Origin: Pseudomonadota bacterium
GTDB taxonomy: Bacteria > Pseudomonadota > Gammaproteobacteria > Xanthomonadales > Xanthomonadaceae
Assembly: GCA_023457475.1 (NCBI GenBank)
Contig: JAEWLO010000158.1
Location: 1 to 7,022 of the forward strand
Direction of reading: 5' to 3'
Length of the DNA: 7,022 bases
Shown here piece after piece: positions 1 through 5,157 of the stretch (within the stretch, counting starts at the first letter, position 1; every line of letters starts with the position of its first letter). Below the pieces are notes generated by a model. That model saw nothing but the letters and a program-made list of their open reading frames with translations, ran no database searches and was not told the DNA's origin. Both the position numbers and the translations under genes were made by a program.

Positions 1-33
1 CGGCCGCCGGCCGGCCCCCGACGGAGCTCGAAC

Positions 34-1143
34 ATGCGATCAACGTCGATCCACCTCATGCTCTTGTTCTTCCTCGCCACGGCTGCCCACGCGGCACCGC
101 AGCGGGTGTTCATCGCCGGTGATTCCACGGCGGCCGAGTACGGACCGGAGCGTGCACCCCAGGCGGGGTGGGGGCAGGCGCTGCAGAGCTACCTCGATCC
201 TGCGGCGTGGGTCGTCCGCAACCACGCCAAGGGCGGGCGCAGTGCCCGCAGTTTCATCGAGGAAAAGCGGCTCGACGCGATCGCCGCCGAGCTCAAGCCG
301 GGCGATGTACTGTTGATCGGCTTCGGCCACAACGACGCCAAGTTCGAAGATCCCACCCGCTACAACGACCCCGACCAGGCGTACCCGCAGTACCTGATGC
401 AGTACGTGCAGCTGGCGCGCGACAAGCGGGCCACGCCGGTACTGGTCACGCCCGCCGCGCGGCTGATCTACGACTTCGGCTCGCTGCTGGACACGCACGG
501 CCGCTACACACAGGCGATGAAGCAGCTCGCCGAACGCGAGGAGGTCGCGCTGATCGATCTCAACACACGCTCCAGCCAGTGGATCCGCGCGCTGGGCGAG
601 CAGGGCGCACGACCGTACTTCCTGTTCGTGCCCGAACAGAACAAGGCCGACGGCACGCATTTCAGCGTGGCCGGTGCGACGGCGGTGGCCTGTCTGGTGG
701 TGCGTGAGTGGGTGGCGCTGCAGCCGGCGGTGAAGGGCGCACTCAAGCGCGACATCGACTGCGATGTCTCCGCGCCGGTGAGGCAGGGTGGGGACCCGGC
801 GAAGCCCTCGCGGGTGGTGCACGAGCGGGATATCGCGGTGAGCCAGCCAGGCCCACATGGCGGAGCCGGCCCGACCACGGCCTATCCTTTCTTCGCCGAC
901 GAGAAAGATCTGCCGTTCGTGATGCGCAAGCGCGTGCTGCACAAGGGGGCGGGCATCGGCCTGCATCCGCAGCACAAGGACGAGATCTATTACATCGTCA
1001 GCGGGCGCGGCAGCTATGTGCTGGATGGGAAGCAGTACGACGTGGTGGCCGGGGATGCGCTGCTGACGCGGGTGGGGAGCTCGCATGCGCTGCAGCAGGT
1101 GGGGGAGGAGGATCTGGTGGTGGTGTTGGGGTACCCGAAGTGA
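34..1143 (+). CDS. Secreted SGNH/GDSL esterase (rhamnogalacturonan acetylesterase-like) fused to a C-terminal cupin domain
   Basis: The protein (369 aa) probably removes acetyl groups from a plant-type polysaccharide such as pectin rhamnogalacturonan, in the periplasm or outside the cell. Residues 1-20 form a signal peptide ending AHA before Ala21. SGNH blocks are visible: Gly29-Asp30-Ser31 (nucleophile Ser31) in the GDSTAAEYG context typical of rhamnogalacturonan acetylesterases, Gly68, GFGHND with Asn100, and DGTH with Asp206 and His209. A linker around 243-275 leads to a single cupin barrel (about 280-369) with possible metal ligands His311, His314, Glu317 and His351. The ATG is preceded by GGAG at 23-26, 7 nt away; the frame stays open to the window edge, but the signal peptide and ribosome site favour this start. 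Esterase fold and catalytic residues are clear; substrate is inferred from family resemblance, and the cupin's role is unknown. Confidence 0.85.
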   Translation: MRSTSIHLMLLFFLATAAHAAPQRVFIAGDSTAAEYGPERAPQAGWGQALQSYLDPAAWVVRNHAKGGRSARSFIEEKRLDAIAAELKPGDVLLIGFGHNDAKFEDPTRYNDPDQAYPQYLMQYVQLARDKRATPVLVTPAARLIYDFGSLLDTHGRYTQAMKQLAEREEVALIDLNTRSSQWIRALGEQGARPYFLFVPEQNKADGTHFSVAGATAVACLVVREWVALQPAVKGALKRDIDCDVSAPVRQGGDPAKPSRVVHERDIAVSQPGPHGGAGPTTAYPFFADEKDLPFVMRKRVLHKGAGIGLHPQHKDEIYYIVSGRGSYVLDGKQYDVVAGDALLTRVGSSHALQQVGEEDLVVVLGYPK

Positions 1144-1149
1144 GCGAGG

Positions 1150-1173
1150 GTGCCACGCAGGGCGTGGCACTAC
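1150..1173 (-). repeat. GTAG-type REP palindrome (SMAG-like)
   Basis: Read on the minus strand this starts with GTAG (1173-1170) and continues into a perfect 9-bp stem, 1150-1158 pairing with 1162-1170, around a 3-nt loop. It lies just after the esterase stop codon. Its stem resembles the REP at 4068-4090 with one changed base pair. GTAG-headed palindromes of this type are abundant between genes in Stenotrophomonas and are thought to be moved by RAYT transposases. It may also stabilise the end of the esterase transcript; no T-run follows. Confidence 0.8.
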
Positions 1174-1183
1174 GCCGGAGTGG

Positions 1184-1261
1184 CTAACCTTCAAAAGCAG
1201 TGAGTGGATTTGAAGGATAGATAGCTAAACTTCAAAAGTGTAGGATGCTTTTGAAGTTTAG
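1184..1261. promoter_or_regulatory. Two tandem 37-bp inverted repeats, candidate operator of the Fic gene
   Basis: Unit 2 (1225-1261) has perfect 14-nt arms, CTAAACTTCAAAAG and its complement, around a 9-nt spacer. Unit 1 (1184-1220) repeats the design with the same arm length and the same 9-nt spacer: its left arm differs from that of unit 2 at one base and its right arm matches its own partner at 11 of 14 bases. Units are 41 bp apart start to start, close to four helical turns, so two dimers could bind on one DNA face. The block is AT-rich compared with its surroundings and ends 17 nt before the Fic start codon. Binding by the Fic protein's own winged helix is an inference. An RNA hairpin role for unit 2 is the alternative. 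Confidence 0.65.
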
Positions 1262-1278
1262 GCTCCTGCGAGGCTCCC

Positions 1279-2481
1279 ATGCGCCGTGAAGATGTCGCGG
1301 TACCCCTCCGCTCGTACCTCGTGCCGGTCGCGGGGCGACCGAACCTGTTGGCCATGAGCGCCCCGCCCACCCCGCGACGCCTGCCGATCGGGCAGTCAGG
1401 AAACCGAAACCTGCTGATCGAGGCCAACGCGGCCCTGGCCCGGCTGGATCAGGCGATGCGTCAGTGGCCGGCCCCTGATCTGGTCACCCGAACCCTGGCG
1501 CGACGCGAGGCCGTACAGAGTTCGCAGATTGAAGGCACGCAGACCGACCTGGACGAACTGTTGGTCTACGAGGCCACCTTGGGCATGGATGGGTTGCCGC
1601 CTGACGTGCTGGTCACCGAGCGCTACGTGCAGGCACTGCAGCTGGGGCTGGATGAAGTAAGAGAGCGGGGCAGGCGTGCGCTCGATCTTTCATTGGTGAA
1701 CCGCCTGCATGCGCTGCTGATGTGCGACATGCCGGACGGCTTCCCCAAAGGCGCCTACCGACGGGAGCAGGCCGTCATCGGGCCATTGGGTGGTCGGCCC
1801 GAAGATGCGCGGTTCGTACCATCGCCGCCAGACCTGATCGACGCTGCCATGCAGGAGTTGGACCGTCAGATGTTGCGGTACGCGGCCGCCGAGGATGAAC
1901 AGTTCGAATTGAACGTGCTGGCGCAGATCGCCATCTCACATGCCCAGTTCGAAACGATCCACCCCTACAAGGACGGCAACGGACGTACCGGACGGCTACT
2001 GATGCCGTTGATTCTGGCTGCGGAAGGACACCCACCGCTCTACCTTTCCGGTGTGCTGCTCCGGAACAAGGACGCGTACTACGACGCGCTCAATCTGGTG
2101 CAGATCAAGGGCAACTGGGCCCCCTGGATGGACATGGTGTCCCGCGCGGTGACCGAATCGGCGAACGAGGCGATCGCCATTGCCGAGGACATGCGGCAGC
2201 TGGTGAGCGGCTGGGCGGAGACGGTCCGGGCCTACCGCGGCGACTCGGTCGCGCGCCGGCTGCCGGCGCTGCTGATCGGGCATCCCGTGGTGACAGCTGC
2301 GCAGGTCGCCGCGTTGCTGGAGGTTTCTGATCGCTCAGCCTTGACCGGCATCTACGCGCTGGAGAAGGAAGGAATTCTGGTGAAAAGTGACGAGCGGAAG
2401 TGGGGCCGCACCTACCACGCCAAGGCCGTACTGGATCGCCTGAACCAGCTTCCCACCGTAACGTCCGCGCGTCCGCGCTGA
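1279..2481 (+). CDS. Fic-family protein adenylyltransferase with N-terminal inhibitory motif and C-terminal winged helix
   Basis: This 400-aa protein is predicted to transfer AMP from ATP to a Ser, Thr or Tyr of a target protein. The Fic core motif HPYKDGNGRTGR lies at residues 228-239, with catalytic His228, and fits the HPFx(D/E)GNGRxxR consensus except Tyr for Phe. A target-docking flap with IG at 167-168 and VPSPP at 180-184 precedes it. Residues 81-86 (SSQIEG) match the inhibitory motif (S/T)xxxE(G/N) with Glu85, so this is a class II Fic that carries its own inhibitory helix and needs no separate antitoxin. Residues about 328-392 look like a winged helix-turn-helix. The start MRRED is preceded by GAGG at 1270-1273 and fits the usual start of this subfamily. 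Its target is unknown. The upstream tandem inverted repeats suggest autoregulation. Confidence 0.92.
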   Translation: MRREDVAVPLRSYLVPVAGRPNLLAMSAPPTPRRLPIGQSGNRNLLIEANAALARLDQAMRQWPAPDLVTRTLARREAVQSSQIEGTQTDLDELLVYEATLGMDGLPPDVLVTERYVQALQLGLDEVRERGRRALDLSLVNRLHALLMCDMPDGFPKGAYRREQAVIGPLGGRPEDARFVPSPPDLIDAAMQELDRQMLRYAAAEDEQFELNVLAQIAISHAQFETIHPYKDGNGRTGRLLMPLILAAEGHPPLYLSGVLLRNKDAYYDALNLVQIKGNWAPWMDMVSRAVTESANEAIAIAEDMRQLVSGWAETVRAYRGDSVARRLPALLIGHPVVTAAQVAALLEVSDRSALTGIYALEKEGILVKSDERKWGRTYHAKAVLDRLNQLPTVTSARPR

Positions 2482-2496
2482 TCCGCGCGGGCGGCG

Positions 2497-3393
2497 TCAC
2501 ACGTCGCCGCTATCGTCCCAGCCTTCACCCGTGCCCCGCTGGAACACGGCATCGCCTTCCTGAACTTCGCCGGCCGGGAAGTGCGGCTGCTGTTCCAGCG
2601 CGGCGTAGATCGGCGTGAAGTCGGGATCTGTCGCCTGCATCAGCTGCTCGTAGCTGTCGATGACGAAGTACGTCTTCTGGAACGTGTCGATGCGGTAGCG
2701 GGTGCGCATGATCCGCTCCAGGTCGAAGCCGATGCGGTTGGGTGCGTCCGACTCCAGCGAGTACAGCGACTCGCCCTTGGACGACACGATGCCTGCGCCG
2801 TAGATGCGCAGACCCTCCGGCGTGTTGATCAGGCCGAACTCCACCGTGTTCCAGTACAGGCGGGTGAGGTGCTGCAGCGCCTCCGGGCCGATCGCGTGCG
2901 CCTTCACACCGCCGCGGCCATAGGCGGCCATGTAGTCGGCGAACACCGGGTTCATCAGCAGCGGCACGTGGCCGAACAGGTCATGGAACATATCCGGTTC
3001 GGCGATGTAGTCGATCTGATCCGGGCGACGGATCCACCAGGTGACCGGAAAACGCCGGTTGGCCAGGTGGTCGAAGAAGTCCAGTTCCGGCAGCAGGCCT
3101 TCCACGCCGACCAGCGTCCAGCCCGTGGCCGCACCCAACACCTCGTTGAGCTGGTCGAAGCGCGGAATCATGTGCGCGTTCATGCCCATCTCATCCTGCG
3201 CCTTGAGGAATTCCTCGCTGGCCCGGCCCACCAGCAACTCACGCTGGCGCTGGTACAGGGTGCTCCAGGTGGCGTGGTCGTCGGCGGTGTAGGTGTCCCA
3301 GGGCTGTTCCACCACGGCCGTGGTGTACACCGGCACATAGCCCTTGTCGGTCTGCTGGTGTTCGACGCGGCGGGGGGCGGTGGCGGTTTCCAT
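2497..3393 (-). CDS. phhA: Phenylalanine 4-hydroxylase
   Basis: This cytosolic, iron- and tetrahydropterin-dependent monooxygenase converts L-phenylalanine to L-tyrosine, the entry to aromatic amino acid breakdown. The 298-aa length fits the single-domain bacterial form, which lacks the regulatory ACT domain of the animal enzyme. The iron ligands are visible: His137 and His142 in PDMFHDLFGHVPLL and Glu185 in NTVEFGL. The start codon at 3393 has AGGAG about 10 nt upstream. The gene is read away from an Lrp/AsnC regulator across a 127-bp gap with dyad sites, the likely control region. It converges on the Fic gene with only 15 nt between stop codons, so no phhB (pterin carbinolamine dehydratase) follows it here, unlike the Pseudomonas operon. 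Identification is firm; regulation by the neighbour is inferred. Confidence 0.97.
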   Translation of the reverse strand: METATAPRRVEHQQTDKGYVPVYTTAVVEQPWDTYTADDHATWSTLYQRQRELLVGRASEEFLKAQDEMGMNAHMIPRFDQLNEVLGAATGWTLVGVEGLLPELDFFDHLANRRFPVTWWIRRPDQIDYIAEPDMFHDLFGHVPLLMNPVFADYMAAYGRGGVKAHAIGPEALQHLTRLYWNTVEFGLINTPEGLRIYGAGIVSSKGESLYSLESDAPNRIGFDLERIMRTRYRIDTFQKTYFVIDSYEQLMQATDPDFTPIYAALEQQPHFPAGEVQEGDAVFQRGTGEGWDDSGDV

Positions 3394-3442
3394 CGGCGTG
3401 GACTCCTGGAGAAGTGACCCTTGATGCTAGGGCAGGGCGCGC

Positions 3443-3455
3443 GCAACAGGGTTGC
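3443..3455. promoter_or_regulatory. Short dyad GCAAC-N3-GTTGC between phhA and the Lrp-type regulator
   Basis: A perfect 5-bp inverted repeat with 3-nt spacer, followed by a further TTGCA-like half at 3460-3464. It lies in the divergent promoter region and is one of two dyads there with GCAA/TTGC arms. It may be a site for the Lrp/AsnC-family protein, whose relatives bind degenerate 13-15-bp dyads. The arms are short, so chance occurrence is possible. Confidence 0.35.
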
Positions 3456-3481
3456 AAAGTTGCACGGATACACCCGGATGG

Positions 3482-3496
3482 CGCAAGATCATTGCG
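3482..3496. promoter_or_regulatory. 15-bp dyad CGCAA-N5-TTGCG, candidate Lrp/AsnC-type operator
   Basis: Perfect 5-bp arms around GATCA give a 15-bp palindromic site 24 bp before the regulator's start codon. Length and symmetry fit Lrp/AsnC-family operators, and the arms share the GCAA core with the dyad at 3443-3455. Two sites of one type in a divergent gap suggest control of phhA and of the regulator itself. This rests on pattern only. Confidence 0.45.
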
Positions 3497-3520
3497 TCCT
3501 TTCCATGTTGCGGAGCAGCA

Positions 3521-4003
3521 ATGTCCGGAGAAGCCCAGTTCGACCGCACGGATCTGCGTTTGCTGGCGGAGATCCAGCAGCACGGGCGCGCCACCAACGC
3601 CGAGCTGGCCGCCCGCGTGAACCTCTCCGCCTCGGCCTGCCTGCGGCGGGTGCAGCGGCTGGAGAGCGAAGGGGTGATTGCCGGTTACGGTGCACGCCTG
3701 GAACCACGCCGCATCGGGCTTGGCCTGCAGGCCTTCGTCCGCGTGCAGCTGGAAAAGCACGACCAGCACGCCATCGGCGTGTTCGCCGACAACGTGGTGG
3801 AGTGGGATGAAGTGGTGGCCTGCCATGCGCTGACCGGCGACATGGATTACCTGCTGCACATCTACGTGCGTGACCTTGAACACTTCTCGCGCTTCCTGCT
3901 GGACAAGCTGCTCAACGCGGCCGGCGTTGCCGACGTGAACTCCAGCTTCGTGCTGCGCACGGTGAAGGATTTCCAGGCGCTGCCGCTCACCCAGCTGGAA
4001 TGA
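3521..4003 (+). CDS. Lrp/AsnC-family transcriptional regulator, divergent from phhA
   Basis: This 160-aa protein has the family's usual size and domain order. Residues 7-55 form the DNA-binding domain (FDRTDLRLLAEIQQ, then a helix-turn-helix with recognition helix around 37-50, LSASACLRRVQRLESEG). Residues about 65-150 form the ligand-binding RAM domain, with the TGDMDYLL signature around Gly106-Asp107 that contacts an amino acid effector in the family. The ATG at 3521 is chosen because it has GGAG at 3512-3515 and because the protein then begins just before the helix-turn-helix; an in-frame TTG at 3452 would add 23 unrelated residues. Back-to-back placement with phhA suggests control of phenylalanine or tyrosine breakdown, with an aromatic amino acid as effector. 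That role is inferred. Confidence 0.93.
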   Translation: MSGEAQFDRTDLRLLAEIQQHGRATNAELAARVNLSASACLRRVQRLESEGVIAGYGARLEPRRIGLGLQAFVRVQLEKHDQHAIGVFADNVVEWDEVVACHALTGDMDYLLHIYVRDLEHFSRFLLDKLLNAAGVADVNSSFVLRTVKDFQALPLTQLE

Positions 4004-4014
4004 AAAACATCGCA

Positions 4015-4034
4015 CGCCGGGCAAGCGCCCGGCG
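4015..4034. repeat. 8-bp GC-rich hairpin after the Lrp-type gene
   Basis: CGCCGGGC (4015-4022) pairs perfectly with 4027-4034 around a 4-nt loop, 11 nt after the regulator's stop codon. The stem is the same as that of the REP at 4202-4223 but GTAG is missing. No T-run follows, so it is not a convincing intrinsic terminator; it may be a degraded REP that still protects or ends the transcript. Confidence 0.5.
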
Positions 4035-4067
4035 AACAGCGCAATCGTCCTGCGCACGTAACAATTC

Positions 4068-4090
4068 GTAGTGACACGCCATGCGTGTCA
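4068..4090 (+). repeat. GTAG-type REP palindrome (SMAG-like)
   Basis: GTAG (4068-4071) is followed by a perfect 8-bp stem, TGACACGC (4072-4079) with 4083-4090, around a CAT loop. The stem is close to that of the minus-strand REP at 1150-1173. A second small hairpin, 4092-4097 with 4101-4106, follows at once. Confidence 0.8.
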
Positions 4091-4201
4091 ACCGCGCGCA
4101 GCGCGGCACAAGCATCCAAAGCCGTAACAACAACCACACACACGATCGCCCCCGACGCTGACAACCCACCGAAGCCGCCCCAACCCGCACGGAACCCCAC
4201 C

Positions 4202-4223
4202 GTAGCGCCGGGCTCTGCCCGGC
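4202..4223 (+). repeat. GTAG-type REP palindrome, left partner of the copy at 6454-6475
   Basis: GTAG (4202-4205) is followed by CGCCGGGCTCTGCCCGGC, with a 7-bp stem (4207-4213 with 4217-4223) and a TCT loop. The 18-nt core recurs exactly, in inverted orientation, after the effector gene. The roughly 95 nt between the previous REP and this one show no gene or clear signal. Confidence 0.8.
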
Positions 4224-4267
4224 CGCAATGTCGCATCCGGCTTTGATCGAACGCCCCCGTTCACGCA

Positions 4268-4281
4268 TAGTGGATCCACTA
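4268..4281. promoter_or_regulatory. 14-bp perfect palindrome upstream of the immunity lipoprotein gene
   Basis: TAGTGGATCCACTA is its own complement and lies 21 nt before the GTG start of the lipoprotein gene. It could be an operator for the immunity-effector operon or a decayed REP without a loop. The position in front of the operon's start favours a regulatory reading, but only weakly. Confidence 0.35.
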
Positions 4282-4302
4282 CGGAATGGACCGCGAACTC
4301 CC

Positions 4303-5157
4303 GTGAACTCGATCACAAAAGCGACCTGCAGCCTGCTGCTGATGTTGCCCCTCGCCGCCTGCGCCAAACCGGAAGAGCCCGCGAAAACCCAGACCAACGA
4401 ACAGGGCTGCACGCGCATCCGCAGCATTGGCCCACAGGATCCCTACAAGGACCCGCCGCCGCTGAAGCAGGCGTGCCTGGGCCCGCATCTGCTGGAGATC
4501 CCGCAGAACTACTTCTACAACCAGATTGGAACGGAGCACGATGGCAGCTATGCGCTGGCACTGGAGTATCCGTCGCTGGAGCCGTTCAAGCCCGGAGAGC
4601 GGATGCGGCTGAGCGCGGATGTCGCTGCGAGAACAGTCATGATCGACTACAGCTACATCGATCGTACTGACGTAGAGGAAGTCATGCGTTTGGCCCACTC
4701 TCCAACGGACGCACGGAAGGAGAAGCCTCAGGAGTCAATGGCTACCCGAATCCAGGGCGATATCCAGAACGGGCTCACGCCCTACTACGTTGACATGGAG
4801 AGGGTGCGCGCCTACTACCTCGACAAAGGGTTCCAACAGAACGCGCGGGTGATGGATGTCGCTGCCCATGAGGATTGGTACATCGGCAAGGACGATCGCG
4901 GAAGAATCACAAGTGTCATCAAATGCACGCCGCGCGAGATCACAGAATCGGGCGTCGAGTATCGCGATGGAAAAATGATCAAGACCAAGGGAGAGGGTTA
5001 TGCCGATTGCGATCACACCATCATGATGGCGGATATCGACACGATAATCCGAATGAATTATCCCCGGGAAGGGATTCAGAGTTGGCGCCGCATTGAGCAG
5101 CGTGCGCGCCAGCTGGTAACGGATTTTGCGGCGACCAAGAACAAGGAGGTCAAATGA
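4303..5157 (+). CDS. Lipoprotein, probable immunity protein (X-Tfi) for the adjacent type IV effector
   Basis: The 284-aa protein starts at GTG 4303. From there residues 1-20 make a classical lipoprotein signal: Lys6, a hydrophobic stretch, and lipobox Leu17-Ala18-Ala19-Cys20. Residue +2 is Ala, not Asp, which favours outer-membrane sorting, facing the periplasm. An upstream in-frame ATG at 4228 would add 25 residues before the signal and run through the palindrome and the end of a REP, so it is rejected. Mature Cys36, Cys58, Cys208 and Cys236 could form two disulfides. The segment CLGPHLLEIPQNY (58-70) recalls a motif in lipoprotein immunity proteins of the Tli4 type, a weak resemblance. The stop overlaps the effector start (ATGA). 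The order, lipoprotein then XVIPCD protein, is the known X-Tfi/X-Tfe arrangement. I recall Smlt3025-Smlt3024 of S. maltophilia as similar, but could not compare them. GC falls to about 53% towards the 3' end. Confidence 0.8.
   Translation: MNSITKATCSLLLMLPLAACAKPEEPAKTQTNEQGCTRIRSIGPQDPYKDPPPLKQACLGPHLLEIPQNYFYNQIGTEHDGSYALALEYPSLEPFKPGERMRLSADVAARTVMIDYSYIDRTDVEEVMRLAHSPTDARKEKPQESMATRIQGDIQNGLTPYYVDMERVRAYYLDKGFQQNARVMDVAAHEDWYIGKDDRGRITSVIKCTPREITESGVEYRDGKMIKTKGEGYADCDHTIMMADIDTIIRMNYPREGIQSWRRIEQRARQLVTDFAATKNKEVK
5143..5150 (+). promoter_or_regulatory. Perfect Shine-Dalgarno inside the end of the immunity gene
   Basis: AAGGAGGT lies within the last codons of the lipoprotein gene. It stands 3 nt before the first ATG (5154) and 6 nt before the second (5157) of the effector, so the second Met has the better spacing. 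Together with the ATGA overlap it points to strong, coupled translation of the effector after the immunity protein. Confidence 0.8.

Noticed and set aside
40..1194. Long minus-strand open frame (384 codons) opposite the esterase gene
   Set aside because: It mirrors a high-GC gene with clear catalytic motifs; its translation is rich in His and Arg with no recognisable domain.
2473..2490. 6-bp GC hairpin between the convergent fic and phhA genes as a bidirectional terminator
   Set aside because: The stem is short, overlaps the end of the fic coding sequence, and has no T-run on either side; such stems arise easily in GC-rich DNA.
2581..3417. Plus-strand open frame opposite phhA
   Set aside because: phhA has intact iron ligands and a ribosome site; the opposite frame is an Arg/Val/His-rich shadow.
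3452..3520. Upstream TTG start for the Lrp/AsnC regulator
   Set aside because: The added residues match nothing in the family and would cover the divergent control region; ATG 3521 has a GGAG ribosome site.
3394..3520. Sigma-70 promoters for phhA and the regulator
   Set aside because: TTGC-like -35 candidates exist on both strands but none has a good -10 at 16-18 nt, so no exact promoter is called.
4228..4302. Upstream ATG start for the immunity lipoprotein
   Set aside because: It would put 25 polar residues before the lipoprotein signal and translate through the 14-bp palindrome; GTG 4303 gives a normal 20-residue lipobox signal.
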